Shown: positions 25,404-35,447, counted from the first letter of the stretch. The stretch: 64,000 nt of DNA from Diaphorobacter ruginosibacter (GCF_014395975.1 NZ_CP060714.1:4774001-4838000), one strand, 5' to 3'. A program made the numbers and translations. The notes: generated by a model not told the origin, from the letters alone.

Positions 25404-28400
25404 ATGACCGAGCAGCCTTCCCATCCCTCACGCCTGCTGAAACTTTTCGCAGGACTTGCGCGATGGTTGCTTTGGCTGCTGCTCGCTTTCTGGCTTCTGG
25501 TGGCTGTCGCCTGGGGCTTGCTGCACGGCCTGATTGTGCCGCGTATCGGAGAATTCCGTCAGCAGGTACAAACCCAAGTCGGGAAAGCCTTGGGGGTACC
25601 CGTGGTGATCGGCGGATTGTCCGCGCGCAGCGAGGGGCTGATTCCCACGCTGGAGCTCACCGATGTCCAGTTGCTTGACCCCAGAGGCCGTGAGGCATTG
25701 CGCCTTCCGCAGGTGGTGGCGGCGATCTCGCCGCGCTCGCTGCTGCACCTGGGTTTCGAACAGCTCTACCTCAAGGGCCCCGAGCTCGACGTCCGGCGCG
25801 ACGCCGAGGGCAATGTGTTCATCGCGGGCATCCACCTCAAGGACGGCGCAGGCGACGACACCCAGGCCGGCGACTGGCTTTTCTCGCAGAGCGAGATCGC
25901 CATCCTGCACGGCCAGGTGCGCTGGACCGACGAGCTGCGCGGCGCTCCGCCACTGGCGCTGCGCGACGTGAACCTGGTGGTGCGCAACGGCGCGTGGCGT
26001 CACAGCATGCGGCTTGACGCCACCCCGCCCGAAGGCTGGGGCGAGCGTTTCAGCCTGCGGGCCAACTTCCGCGAGCCGATCTGGTCGGTGCGAAGCGGCA
26101 ATTTCAAGGCCTGGAGCGGCCAGATCCATGCCGATCTGCCAAGCGGGGACGTGTCGCGCCTTCATCAATATGCCGACCTGGGAGCACTCCGGGTCAGCGA
26201 GGGCCACGGTGCCGTGCGCGCCTGGGCGGACGTGCGGCGCGGCGTGGTGGTTGGCGGTGTGGCCGACGTGGCGCTGTCGCAGGTGCGCGCCACACTGGGT
26301 GAGCGGCTTGAACCGCTGTCGCTCACGTCGGTGAAGGGGCGCCTCGGTTTCCAGCAGCTCGCCAATGGGTTCGAGGCCAGCGTCCAGAACCTGGAGTTCT
26401 CCACTGACGACGGCAGGCACTGGCCCTCCTCGACTCTGTTTCTCACGCAACTGGGAAAGGGCAGCGCCAATCCGGCGGGGGAGCATGGCGAGCTGCGTGC
26501 CAGCCAGGTCAATCTGGAGGCGCTCGCGCAGATCGCCAGCCGGCTGCCGCTCGGCGAGAAGCTGCATGAGGAACTGCTCAGGGCGGCGCCACGCGGCATG
26601 CTGAGCCATCTCGAAGCGAAGTGGACCGGGCCGCTCGATGCGCCCAGGCAGTACCAGGCCAGCGGGCTGGTGCAGGATCTCGCGCTGTCCATGCCGGGCG
26701 CGCAGGCGGGCGGCGCGCCCGCATCGCACCTTCCCGGCGTGCAGGGCGCACGCGTGCAGTTCTCGCTCACCCAGGCGGGCGGCAGCGCCGAACTCTCGAT
26801 CGCCAACGGTGCGCTGGCGTTTCCGGGGGTATTCGAGGAGCCGGTCATTCCGATGCAGCAGCTGTCGACCACGGTGAACTGGCAGATCGACGGCGAGCGC
26901 ATCCAAGTCGATGCGCCGCACCTGCGTTTCGCGAACGCCGACGCGGCGGGCGAGGCGAAGATCGCATGGCGGACCGCCGATGCGCGCAAGTCGTCCTCGG
27001 GCTCGCGCTTCCCGGGCGTGCTCACGCTCTCGGGCTCATTCGCACGCGCGGACGGTGCGCGCGTGCACCGCTATCTGCCGCTCGGCATTCCTGAGCATAC
27101 GCGGCACTACGTGCGTGATGCCGTCCAGGCCGGCGCCGTGACCCATGCGCAGTTCCGCGTGAAGGGCGACCTGCACGACTTCCCCTTCAGCAAGCCCGAA
27201 CAGGGCGAGTTCCACATCGCGGCGCAGGTGAAGAACGTCAACTACACCTATGTTCCTCCCGCGTTGCAGCCGGCCGGTGAGTGGCCCTGGCCGCCCCTCA
27301 CGGCCCTCGCGGGCGAACTGGTGTTCGATCGGTCCAGCATGCAGATCAGGAATGCCAGCGGCACGCTCGGCGGCAATGCGCAGGTCAGGCTGCGCAGCGC
27401 GAATGCGCAGATCCCGGACCTCGACCATCCGGTGGTGGGCGTCGATGCCGACGCACGCGGTCCGCTGGCCGACATGCTGGCGCTGGTGTCGAAGTCGCAC
27501 ATCGCGCAGCTCATCGACCACGCGCTCGACGAGGTCGTCGCCACCGGGCCGGCGGACCTCAAGTTGCAGCTCAGCCTGCCCATCGACCACATCGCGCAAT
27601 CCCGCGTGCAGGGCAGCGTGAAGCTGGCGGGCAACGACATCCAGTTCATGCCGGAGGTCCCGCAGGTCACGCAGGCCCAGGGTTCCGTGCAGTTTTCCGA
27701 ATCGGGCTTCTCGCTGGTCGGCCTGCAGGGCAAGGCGATGGGCGGCGACGTGAAGCTCGAGGGTGGCATGCGCTCGTTGCCGCAGCCGCAGGCCCTGTTG
27801 AAGTCACCCGTGCAGATCCGTGCGCAGGGAACGGCCACCGCCGAAGGCTTGCGTGCCATCGCACCGTCCGGACCGCTGGCCGCATTGGCGCAGCGCGCGA
27901 GCGGCAGCACGCCCTATACGGTGCAGGTGGGCGTGCGTCGCGGCATTCCCGAATTGCTGATCATGGCTTCGCTCGACGGCATGGCGCTCGACCTGCCCGC
28001 GCCGCTCGGCAAGGCGGCGCAGGGGGAGCGCGCCGTGCGCTTCGAAACCCAGCTCACCCAGGCATCCCTGGAAGCCAGTGCAGCGGCCGCGGCGGCGGGC
28101 CAGGCATCGCGGGCCGCGCTGCAGGACCATCTCACGGTGGATGTCGGCGGGCTCGGCTCGGTCGTCTACCTACGCCAGATGACCGAACGCGACCAGCCGG
28201 ACCGCGTGCTGCGCGGGGCGATTGCCATGGGGCTGCGCGAAGGCCAGCAGGCGAAGCTGCCCGACAGCGGCGTGGCGGCCGACCTGACGCTCGGCGACGT
28301 CGATGTGGATGCCTGGGCTGCACTGCTCGCGGGCGATGCTGCGCCGCCGCATGCAGGAGTCTCGGCGGCAACAGAGCCCATTGCGCCCACTGCGCCCCTG

Positions 28401-29645
28401 GCGCCCGCGGCATCCGCAAAAGCCTCCGCTGACGCCGACAAGGTATCGGGCTACCTCCCGTCACGCGGCACGCTCAAGGCGCGCTCGCTGGAGTGGAAGG
28501 GCCGCAGGCTGCATGACGTGAACGCCAGCATCGCGAGGCCCAGAGGCATCTGGCAGGTCAACGCCCAGGCCGATGAACTCAGCGGCTACATCGAATTCAG
28601 GCCCGAGAGCGACACCGTGCCCGCGCCGGGGCTGGTGCATGCGCGGCTCGAGCGGCTGCGCCTGCCGCAGGCGTCCGATGGGGACGCGGACGACTTGCTG
28701 GATGACGAGCCGCGCAACCTGCCGGCGCTCGACATCGTGGTCGAGGACTTCGAGATGCGCGGCCGCCATCTCGGGCGCATCGAAGTGGGCGCACGCAATG
28801 CGGTCTCGGGCGACGGGCGCCGCGAATGGAAGCTGTCGCACCTGAACCTGATCACGCCCGAGGCCACCTTCAACTCCAGCGGCAACTGGGCGCTGGTCGG
28901 GGGCAGCGGCGCGCGCGCCGTGCGCCGGACGGAGATGAACTTCGAGCTCGACGTGCGTGATTCCGGCGATCTTCTCAAGCGCTTCGGCATGCCCGACGTG
29001 GTGCGCAGGGGCAAGGGCCGCATGACGGGCCAGGTCGCCTGGACGGGTGCGCCGCTGTCGCCCGACTACCCGTCGATGACGGGGCAGGTGCATGTCGACA
29101 TGCAGGCAGGCCAGTTCCTGAAGGCCGACCCGGGGCTGGCCAAGCTGCTCAGCGTGCTAAGCCTGCAGTCGATTCCGCGCCGGCTCACACTCGACTTCCG
29201 CGACGTATTCAGCGAAGGCTTTGCATTTGACTTCGTGCGCGGCGACGTGCGCATCGAGCGCGGCGTGGCCACCACCAACAACCTGCAGATGAAGGGCCTG
29301 AATGCGGCGGTGCTGATGGAAGGAAAGGCCGATCTGCAGGCCGAAACCCAGGATCTGCACGTGGTGGTGGTGCCCGAGATCAATGCCATGACGGCCTCGC
29401 TCGTCGCCACCGCGATCAATCCGGTGATCGGCCTGGGCAGCTTTCTTGCGCAGGTGTTCCTGCGCGGTCCGCTGATCCAGGCAGCGACCCAGGAATTCCG
29501 CATCGACGGCACCTGGTCCGATCCGCGCGTGGAGAAAATGACGAAACGCAGCAAGGCCGCCACGGAAGCGGCACGCAACGGGGCCCCGGCTTCCGGCCAG
29601 ACCGGCGGGACCACCGCGAACGACACAGCAGGAGAGACGCAATGA
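25404..29645 (+). CDS. yhdP: YhdP-type AsmA-like protein (DUF3971)
   Basis: The protein has 1413 residues. One N-terminal membrane helix (residues 20-45) is followed by a very long periplasmic chain of beta-rich segments ending in an AsmA-like C-terminal domain (RGDVRIERGVATTNNLQMKGLNAAVLMEGKADL). The start at 25404 (MTEQPSH) is chosen over 25392 (TTG). YhdP, with TamB and YdbH, forms bridge-like lipid channels between inner and outer membrane. An Ala-rich low-complexity insert lies near residues 985-1010. It overlaps the next gene by 4 bases (ATGA). Confidence 0.93.
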   Translation: MTEQPSHPSRLLKLFAGLARWLLWLLLAFWLLVAVAWGLLHGLIVPRIGEFRQQVQTQVGKALGVPVVIGGLSARSEGLIPTLELTDVQLLDPRGREALRLPQVVAAISPRSLLHLGFEQLYLKGPELDVRRDAEGNVFIAGIHLKDGAGDDTQAGDWLFSQSEIAILHGQVRWTDELRGAPPLALRDVNLVVRNGAWRHSMRLDATPPEGWGERFSLRANFREPIWSVRSGNFKAWSGQIHADLPSGDVSRLHQYADLGALRVSEGHGAVRAWADVRRGVVVGGVADVALSQVRATLGERLEPLSLTSVKGRLGFQQLANGFEASVQNLEFSTDDGRHWPSSTLFLTQLGKGSANPAGEHGELRASQVNLEALAQIASRLPLGEKLHEELLRAAPRGMLSHLEAKWTGPLDAPRQYQASGLVQDLALSMPGAQAGGAPASHLPGVQGARVQFSLTQAGGSAELSIANGALAFPGVFEEPVIPMQQLSTTVNWQIDGERIQVDAPHLRFANADAAGEAKIAWRTADARKSSSGSRFPGVLTLSGSFARADGARVHRYLPLGIPEHTRHYVRDAVQAGAVTHAQFRVKGDLHDFPFSKPEQGEFHIAAQVKNVNYTYVPPALQPAGEWPWPPLTALAGELVFDRSSMQIRNASGTLGGNAQVRLRSANAQIPDLDHPVVGVDADARGPLADMLALVSKSHIAQLIDHALDEVVATGPADLKLQLSLPIDHIAQSRVQGSVKLAGNDIQFMPEVPQVTQAQGSVQFSESGFSLVGLQGKAMGGDVKLEGGMRSLPQPQALLKSPVQIRAQGTATAEGLRAIAPSGPLAALAQRASGSTPYTVQVGVRRGIPELLIMASLDGMALDLPAPLGKAAQGERAVRFETQLTQASLEASAAAAAAGQASRAALQDHLTVDVGGLGSVVYLRQMTERDQPDRVLRGAIAMGLREGQQAKLPDSGVAADLTLGDVDVDAWAALLAGDAAPPHAGVSAATEPIAPTAPLAPAASAKASADADKVSGYLPSRGTLKARSLEWKGRRLHDVNASIARPRGIWQVNAQADELSGYIEFRPESDTVPAPGLVHARLERLRLPQASDGDADDLLDDEPRNLPALDIVVEDFEMRGRHLGRIEVGARNAVSGDGRREWKLSHLNLITPEATFNSSGNWALVGGSGARAVRRTEMNFELDVRDSGDLLKRFGMPDVVRRGKGRMTGQVAWTGAPLSPDYPSMTGQVHVDMQAGQFLKADPGLAKLLSVLSLQSIPRRLTLDFRDVFSEGFAFDFVRGDVRIERGVATTNNLQMKGLNAAVLMEGKADLQAETQDLHVVVVPEINAMTASLVATAINPVIGLGSFLAQVFLRGPLIQAATQEFRIDGTWSDPRVEKMTKRSKAATEAARNGAPASGQTGGTTANDTAGETQ

Positions 29646-30457
29646 AAGCAGCCGCCATACAGATGGTCTCCAGCACATCGCTGGACGCCAACCTCGCCAC
29701 CGCAAGGCAATTGCTGGAGCAGGCCGCGGAGGAGGGGGCGGAGCTGGCCGTGCTGCCCGAATACTTCTGCGTGATGGGCCACAAGGACACCGACAAGCTG
29801 CGGCTGTGCGAAGACTATGGCACGGGGCGCATCCAGGAGTTCCTGGCGGCCGCGGCGCGCGAGCTGAAGCTGTGGGTCGTGGGGGGCACGCTGCCGCTGC
29901 GCGGGCCGGACGATGCCCACGTGTTCAATACCACGCTGGCCTTCTCGCCCGAAGGACAATGCGCCGCGCGCTACGACAAGATCCACCTGTTCCGCTACGA
30001 CAACGGCACCGATCGTTTCGACGAGGCGCGCGTGATTGCCCCCGGGTCCCGACCGGTCGGCTTCACCATCACGGCACGCGACGGATCGGCCTGGCGCGTC
30101 GGGCTGTCGGTGTGCTATGACCTTCGCTTTCCGGAGCTCTACCGCGCACACGCCCGTGCCGGCGTGGACCTGCTGCTCGTGCCGAGCGCCTTCACCCATG
30201 TGACCGGCAGCGCGCATTGGGAGATGCTGCTGCGTGCGCGTGCCGTGGAGAACCTGGCCTATGTCCTGGCCCCGGCGCAAGGCGGCGTGCATGAGAATGG
30301 CCGCCGCACCTGGGGGCACAGCATGCTGGTCGATCCCTGGGGGACGGTGGTTGCCCAGCGCGCCGAAGGAGTGGGGGTGGTGACGGGCACGCTCTCTCAC
30401 AGGCAGTTGCGCGAGATGCGTGCGCAGCTTCCGGCGCTGGACCACCGCGTGCTGTAG
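29642..30457 (+). CDS. Carbon-nitrogen hydrolase, Nit1-like (deaminated glutathione amidase type)
   Basis: The protein has 271 residues. The nitrilase-fold catalytic triad is visible: Glu40 in LPEYF, Lys113 in YDKIHLF and Cys158 in SVCYDLRFPE. The sequence around the Cys and the DKIHLFRYD loop fit the Nit1/NitFhit branch, which hydrolyses deaminated glutathione, a repair reaction. The start overlaps yhdP and the sensor-kinase gene follows after 22 bases, so it sits in a four-gene operon. Confidence 0.93.
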   Translation: MKAAAIQMVSSTSLDANLATARQLLEQAAEEGAELAVLPEYFCVMGHKDTDKLRLCEDYGTGRIQEFLAAAARELKLWVVGGTLPLRGPDDAHVFNTTLAFSPEGQCAARYDKIHLFRYDNGTDRFDEARVIAPGSRPVGFTITARDGSAWRVGLSVCYDLRFPELYRAHARAGVDLLLVPSAFTHVTGSAHWEMLLRARAVENLAYVLAPAQGGVHENGRRTWGHSMLVDPWGTVVAQRAEGVGVVTGTLSHRQLREMRAQLPALDHRVL

Positions 30458-30479
30458 CTGGAATGACAACCGGGATGAC

Positions 30480-32567
30480 ATGGACAACGTGACGCCGCCG
30501 CCGCTCCATCCGGCCACCGACATGGCGGCCGGGGACGCCGTGCCGCAGTGGCAGCTGCACCGCTGGCACAGTGCATGGCGTCGCTGGTCGCTGTGGTCGC
30601 TGCTGGTCGTGCTCGTGGCCAGCATGCTGATCACGCTGGTGTGGCTGGCCGGGCGCTACGAGGCCAGCCAGGTGCAGTCGCGCGTGGAGCGCGATGCGGC
30701 CGATGCGGTGTCCGACATCCGCCTGGCCTTTGCGCACAACGTGCAGACCATGCAGCTGTTGCAGTCGGGCGATCCCGACCTCGTGAACTGGGAGAGCCGC
30801 GCCGCCGACCTGCTCAATACGCGCCGTGAACTGGTGCGCCTCGAATGGCGCGACGCGCAGCTCAAGGTGCGCGCGCATGCCGAATCGCCTTTCCGTCCCC
30901 TGAACTGGGATCCGGTGGACGGCGGCAGCCTGCATTCGGACATGAACCTGTCATGCACCAACGCGCGCCGCGTGGGCGGACCTTCGTACTCGAGCAGCTA
31001 CTTCCAGCCGCTGCCCAACGGCATGGGATCGGAGATGATGGAGCTGTGCCTGCCGCTGATGGCGGACGGCCGCGTGACGGGTTTTCTCGTCGCCACCTAC
31101 TCCCTGCAGACGGTGCTGGTCGACCTGGTGGCGCCCAACCTGCAGCGCGGCCAGGAGGTCTCGTTCACCGAGGCCGACGGCACGCGGCTTGCGGTGGTCG
31201 GTGCAATGCGCAGGGGCACGCGCATGTTCACCGCGCAGCAGTTGTTCGACCTGCCGGGCTCCACGCTGATCCTGCGCCTGGACAGCTGGCATGCCGCCCC
31301 CAGTGTGTTCCCGAACGTGCTGACGGCGCTGGTGACCGCGATGTCGATCGCGCTCGTCACGGTGCTGATCGTGCTGGTGCGGGACAACCGCAGGCGCTTG
31401 CGGGCGGAGCGCGACCTCGGCGAGGCACTGGCGTTCCGCAAGGCGATGGAGGACTCGCAGGTCACGGGCCTGCGTGCGCGCGACCTGGACGGGCGCATCA
31501 CCTACGTGAATCCCGCTTTCTGCGAGATGGTGGGCTTCACCGCCGACGAACTGATCGGCCATACCAACCCGCTGCCCTACTGGCCGCCGGAGTTTGCGGG
31601 CGAGTACGGCGCGCGCCAGACCGTGCGCCTGTCGGGCAACCATGTGCCGCCGCGCGAGGGCTACGAATCCGTCTTCATGCGCAAGGACGGCGTGCGCTTT
31701 CCGGTGATGATCTACGAGGCGCCGCTGATCAACGCGCAGGGCCTGCACACGGGCTGGATGGGGTCGTTCCTCGATGTGAGCGAACAGCGGCGCGTGGAGG
31801 AAATATCACGCACGTCGCAGGAGCGCCTGCAGGCCACGGCGCGCCTGGCCACGGTGGGCGAGATGGCGTCGCTGCTCAGCCATGAACTCAATCAGCCGCT
31901 GGCCGCCATCTCGAGCTATGCGACCGGTTCGCTCAATCTGCTGGAGCCCGATGCGCCGGGCGCGGCACCGGCCCCCGACAACCTGGCCGACGTGCGCGTG
32001 GGGATCCGGCGCATCGCCCAGCAGGCGGAGCGTGCGGGCCGCGTGATCAAGAGCGTGCACGACTTCGTGCGCCGCCGCGACCAGTCGCGCGAGGCGGTTT
32101 CCGCGCAGGATCTGCTCGATGCGGTGCTGCCCATCATCCGCCTGCAGGCACACAAGCTGCGCGTGCACATACAGATCGGCATCGAGAACGGCATGCCCGA
32201 TGTCCTGTGCGACCGGACCATGGTCGAGCAGGTGCTGCTCAACCTGGCGAGAAATGGCATGCAGTCGATGGACGATCCCGCCATCACGCAGCGCGTGCTG
32301 GAAATCCGCGTGCGTCCCGCCGCATCGAACGCGCAGAGCAAGTGGATCGAATTCTCGGTGAGCGACCTGGGCTCGGGCATCAGCGATGATGTGGCCGGGC
32401 GCCTGTTCACGCCGTTCTACACCACCCGCGCCGAAGGCATGGGCCTGGGCCTGAGCCTGTGCCGTACCGTGGTCGAGCAGCACGGGGGCTTTCTGGGCCA
32501 TGCGCCGCGCGAGCCCCATGGTACGGTATTCACTTTCACTCTCCCCGCCAATCCACCAGAAGTCTGA
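30480..32567 (+). CDS. Membrane PAS-domain sensor histidine kinase
   Basis: The protein has 695 residues from MDNVTPPP at 30480; the track beyond (30420) belongs to the end of the amidase gene. Helices near residues 38-58 and 280-300 enclose a periplasmic sensor of about 220 residues. A PAS domain (residues 320-445) with RDLDGRITYVNPAFCEMVGFT is followed by the phospho-acceptor block SLLSHELNQPLAAI (His468) and an ATPase with DLGSGISDDVAGRLFTPFYTT and GLGLSL. The H-box with NQPL is typical of the DctB/FixL-like class. It ends 4 bases before its cognate regulator. Signal is unknown. Confidence 0.95.
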   Translation: MDNVTPPPLHPATDMAAGDAVPQWQLHRWHSAWRRWSLWSLLVVLVASMLITLVWLAGRYEASQVQSRVERDAADAVSDIRLAFAHNVQTMQLLQSGDPDLVNWESRAADLLNTRRELVRLEWRDAQLKVRAHAESPFRPLNWDPVDGGSLHSDMNLSCTNARRVGGPSYSSSYFQPLPNGMGSEMMELCLPLMADGRVTGFLVATYSLQTVLVDLVAPNLQRGQEVSFTEADGTRLAVVGAMRRGTRMFTAQQLFDLPGSTLILRLDSWHAAPSVFPNVLTALVTAMSIALVTVLIVLVRDNRRRLRAERDLGEALAFRKAMEDSQVTGLRARDLDGRITYVNPAFCEMVGFTADELIGHTNPLPYWPPEFAGEYGARQTVRLSGNHVPPREGYESVFMRKDGVRFPVMIYEAPLINAQGLHTGWMGSFLDVSEQRRVEEISRTSQERLQATARLATVGEMASLLSHELNQPLAAISSYATGSLNLLEPDAPGAAPAPDNLADVRVGIRRIAQQAERAGRVIKSVHDFVRRRDQSREAVSAQDLLDAVLPIIRLQAHKLRVHIQIGIENGMPDVLCDRTMVEQVLLNLARNGMQSMDDPAITQRVLEIRVRPAASNAQSKWIEFSVSDLGSGISDDVAGRLFTPFYTTRAEGMGLGLSLCRTVVEQHGGFLGHAPREPHGTVFTFTLPANPPEV

Positions 32568-32571
32568 TCAG

Positions 32572-33201
32572 ATGGAACCCGTCTCCAACGCTACTGTTTA
32601 CATCGTCGATGATGACGCCGAAGTGCGCGAGGCGCTCGCCTGGCTGCTGCGCTCGCGCCGCCTGCCGAGCGAGGCCTTCGCGAGCGCCGAGGCCTTCGAG
32701 GTGATGCTCATGGAGCGCCCCGCACAGCGCCAGCCGTGCTGCCTGCTGCTGGATGTGCGCATGCCGGGCATGAGCGGCCTTGCGCTGTTCGACCGCATGG
32801 CCGAGCGCGGCGACATCGCGGCCATGCCGGTGATCTTCCTGACCGGGCACGCCGACGTGCCGACCGCGGTTGCCACGGTCAAGCGTGGTGCATTCGATTT
32901 CTGCGAGAAGCCGTTCTCCGACAACCAGCTGGTCAACCGCATCGAGGCGGCGCTCGAGCAGTCGGCGGCCTACCTGGAGGCATCGCAGGCAAAGCACGAG
33001 GTGCGGGACCGGCTGGCCGAGCTGACCGACCGCGAGCGGGATGTGATGCGCCTCGTGGTGGAGGGCTTGCCGAACAAGCTGATCGCGGATCAGCTGGATA
33101 TCAGCGTGCGGACCGTGGAGGTGCACCGGGCCAGGCTGTTCGACAAGATGCAGGTGAAATCGGCGGTGGAGCTGGCGAACCTGCTGCGTGACAACGCCTG
33201 A
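32572..33201 (+). CDS. FixJ/NarL-type response regulator
   Basis: The protein has 209 residues. The receiver domain has the acidic pair DDD near residue 14, phospho-acceptor Asp61 (LLLDVRMPGMSG), Thr in LTGHAD and Lys in CEKPFSD. The LuxR-type helix-turn-helix (LTDRERDVMRLVVEGLPNKLIADQLDISVRTVEVH) fills residues 148-200. It is the partner of the upstream kinase, from which it is separated by only 4 bases. Target genes are unknown; none of the usual dicarboxylate or aromatic transport genes lies next to it. Confidence 0.95.
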   Translation: MEPVSNATVYIVDDDAEVREALAWLLRSRRLPSEAFASAEAFEVMLMERPAQRQPCCLLLDVRMPGMSGLALFDRMAERGDIAAMPVIFLTGHADVPTAVATVKRGAFDFCEKPFSDNQLVNRIEAALEQSAAYLEASQAKHEVRDRLAELTDRERDVMRLVVEGLPNKLIADQLDISVRTVEVHRARLFDKMQVKSAVELANLLRDNA

Positions 33202-33239
33202 GAGGTCTCAGGTTTCCGCGGTTTTCAAGGATGCTGCTA

Positions 33240-33263
33240 CCCCTCCCGTGTGAGAGGGAGGGG
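33240..33263. repeat. Hairpin between the convergent regulator and OmpA-like genes
   Basis: An 8-bp perfect stem CCCCTCCC / GGGAGGGG encloses 8 bases. It lies between two convergent genes but has no T tract on either side, so it may act as a weak terminator or RNA-stabilising end. Confidence 0.55.
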
Positions 33264-33298
33264 CGGCCGGATAGCGCGGCTTGCTGCGTGTGGCCAGG

Positions 33299-33943
33299 TC
33301 AGCCCTGGCGCTGCCCCACGAAGATCTCCACGCGGCGATTCTTCGCGCGGCCTTCGGTGGTGTCGTTGGTGGCGACCGGCTCACGCGAGCCACGGCCTTC
33401 CACGGCAATGCGGGAGCCGCTCACGCCGTGGGAGGTGAGGTAGTTGCGCGTGCTGGTGGCGCGGTCCAGCGACAACGGGTTGTTGATGGCATCCGTGCCG
33501 GTCGAGTCCGTGTGGCCGACGATGCGCACCTCCGTCGCGGGGTTGTTGCGCAGGCCTTCCGCAAACTTGTCCAGGATCGGCTGGAAGTTCGACTGGATGT
33601 CGGAGCGGTTGGTGGCGAACGAGATGTCGCTCGGGATGTCGAGCTTGAGCTGATTGTCGGGGGTCTGCGTCACGACCACGCCCGTGCCCTGGGTGGCCGC
33701 CTGCATTTCCTGTTTCTGACGCTCCATGTGCTGGGACCACAGATAGGTGCCGAGGGCGCCCACGCCCGCTCCGATGACGGCGCCAGTGCCCGCATGGCCG
33801 CCGGTGATCGCGCCCACGGCGGCGCCGCCCAGGGCCCCGACGCCCGCTCCGGTGGCGGTGCGGCGCTGGGTGTCGCTCATGTTGGCGCAGCCGGTGACGA
33901 GCATCACTGCGGCAAGGCTTCCGACCAATAGTGTTTTACGCAT
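33299..33943 (-). CDS. OmpA-family peptidoglycan-binding lipoprotein (YiaD-like)
   Basis: The protein has 214 residues. A lipoprotein signal ends in LVTGC (Cys19). Next comes a Gly-rich hydrophobic segment (AGVGALGGAAVGAITGGHAG...), a glycine-zipper-like region, and the OmpA C-terminal domain with GHTDSTGTDAINNPLSLDRA and GRGSREPVATNDTTEGRAKNRR, the residues that grip diaminopimelate. It tethers outer membrane to the cell wall. YiaD of E. coli has the same layout. Confidence 0.93.
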   Translation of the reverse strand: MRKTLLVGSLAAVMLVTGCANMSDTQRRTATGAGVGALGGAAVGAITGGHAGTGAVIGAGVGALGTYLWSQHMERQKQEMQAATQGTGVVVTQTPDNQLKLDIPSDISFATNRSDIQSNFQPILDKFAEGLRNNPATEVRIVGHTDSTGTDAINNPLSLDRATSTRNYLTSHGVSGSRIAVEGRGSREPVATNDTTEGRAKNRRVEIFVGQRQG

Positions 33944-34142
33944 GTTGACCTCCTAATCCTCGTTGACTCATTCGGCCCCCGCACATCGTGTGCAGGAGGG
34001 TGCGGCGAAGCGCACTCGATTCAGGCTGGCAGAGTAGCAAGCTGCGGGGGCACGGTCTGTAGGACGCCCCCGCGCGTGGAGCCGGAGCCTGCGTCGCGGG
34101 AGGGCGCCGGAATGCAAAAGCTTGTCAACCGGCAACAGGCTC

Positions 34143-34283
34143 TCAGTCGGCGCTATCCTTGCGTTCCGGCGGGACACTCGCGGATGGCAGTTCCCCCTTC
34201 TTGCGGCCCGAGAACATGGTCCACCAGACAATAGCGACCAAGATGACCAGCGCGAGCAGCGCTTCAATCAGAATCAATCCCAT
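34143..34283 (-). CDS. Small single-helix membrane protein
   Basis: The protein has 46 residues: MGLILIEALLALVILVAIVWWTMF forms one membrane helix, followed by a basic RKKGE and a charged tail. An AGGAG site lies 10 bases upstream of its ATG at 34283, better than the site of the divergent mltA. Its ATG and that of mltA share the bases CATG (34281-34284) on opposite strands, so each gene's promoter must lie in the other gene. Its function is unknown; I think it is a real gene because of the good ribosome site and clean helix-plus-basic-loop pattern. Confidence 0.6.
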   Translation of the reverse strand: MGLILIEALLALVILVAIVWWTMFSGRKKGELPSASVPPERKDSAD

Positions 34284-35424
34284 GAATTTTCGACTCCTGC
34301 GCCTGGTTGCAACGACGCTGATTGTAGGAACGCTAGTTGCGTGTTCCACGAAACCGCCCCAAACCCCTGCTCCGCCTCCTGATACCGGCGCGACCACCGC
34401 GCCGCCGCCCGTCTATCACCCGGTGCCGGGCACGCTGAACCAGTCCAAGAGCCGCTGGGTTCCGGTCGAGTGGAACGACCTGCCGGGCTTTTCGGATGAT
34501 GCGCTGTTCGAGGCCTGGAATGCCTGGCTGCGCAGTTGCGAGAAGCCCGCGCCGGCATTCGCTCCGCTGTGCGCCGACGTGCGCCGCCTGTCGATCGCCA
34601 CGGGCGAGGAGCAGCGTGCGTGGATGATGGAGAAGCTGCGCCCCTATCGCGTGGAGGCCACCGACGGCCGCACCGACGGCATGCTCACGGGCTACTACGA
34701 GCCCCTGATGGATGCCGCGCGCGCACCGGGCAACGGCTACAACGTGCCGCTGTACGCGCCCCCGGCCGACCTGGGCGTGCGCAAGCCCTGGTACACGCGC
34801 CAGCAGATCGACACGTTGCCTGCCGCGCAGGCCGCCCTCGCCGGCAAGGCGATCGCCTGGGTCAAGGATCCCGTCGAGGCCATGGTGCTGCACATCCAGG
34901 GTTCGGGCCGCATCCGCGTGCAGGAGGCCGACGGCTCCGTGCGCCTGGTGCGCCTGGCCTTCGCCGGCACCAACGACCAGCCCTACAAGAGCATCGGCAA
35001 GTGGCTGCTCGACCAGGGACTGGTGCGCGATGCGACCTGGCCCGGCATCACCGCATGGACGGTGCAGAACCCGCAGCGCGTGAACGAGCTGCTCTGGGCC
35101 AACCCGCGCTATGTGTTCTTCAGGGAAGAGCCGCTGAGCGCGCTCGATGCCGCCTTCGGCCCGCGCGGCGCGCAGGGCGTTCCGCTCACGCCCGGTCGCT
35201 CGATTGCCGTCGATCGCGCGAGCATTCCCTATGGCACACCGGTGTGGCTGGCCTCGGCCGGCCCGACGGTCCAGCTCTCGCGCCTGGTGCTGGCGCAGGA
35301 CACGGGCAGTGCAATCCTGGGCGCGGTGCGCGCCGACTTCTTCACCGGCTGGGGGCACGAGGCCGGCGAGGTGGCGGGACGCCTGAAGCAGAACCTGCGC
35401 CTGTGGGCGCTGTGGCCGCGCTGA
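34282..35424 (+). CDS. mltA: Membrane-bound lytic transglycosylase A
   Basis: The protein has 380 residues. A lipoprotein signal (MNFRLLRLVATTLIVG) ends in LVACS. The MltA domain has GMLTGYYEPLM, the 3D-type C-terminal part with QDTGSAILGAVRADFFTGWG, holding the catalytic Asp. It cleaves peptidoglycan glycan strands to 1,6-anhydro ends in the periplasm. No clear ribosome site precedes the ATG, which overlaps the ATG of the divergent small membrane gene. Confidence 0.96.
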   Translation: MNFRLLRLVATTLIVGTLVACSTKPPQTPAPPPDTGATTAPPPVYHPVPGTLNQSKSRWVPVEWNDLPGFSDDALFEAWNAWLRSCEKPAPAFAPLCADVRRLSIATGEEQRAWMMEKLRPYRVEATDGRTDGMLTGYYEPLMDAARAPGNGYNVPLYAPPADLGVRKPWYTRQQIDTLPAAQAALAGKAIAWVKDPVEAMVLHIQGSGRIRVQEADGSVRLVRLAFAGTNDQPYKSIGKWLLDQGLVRDATWPGITAWTVQNPQRVNELLWANPRYVFFREEPLSALDAAFGPRGAQGVPLTPGRSIAVDRASIPYGTPVWLASAGPTVQLSRLVLAQDTGSAILGAVRADFFTGWGHEAGEVAGRLKQNLRLWALWPR

Positions 35425-35447
35425 GCGGCTCGCCAGGGTAGGCGCGG

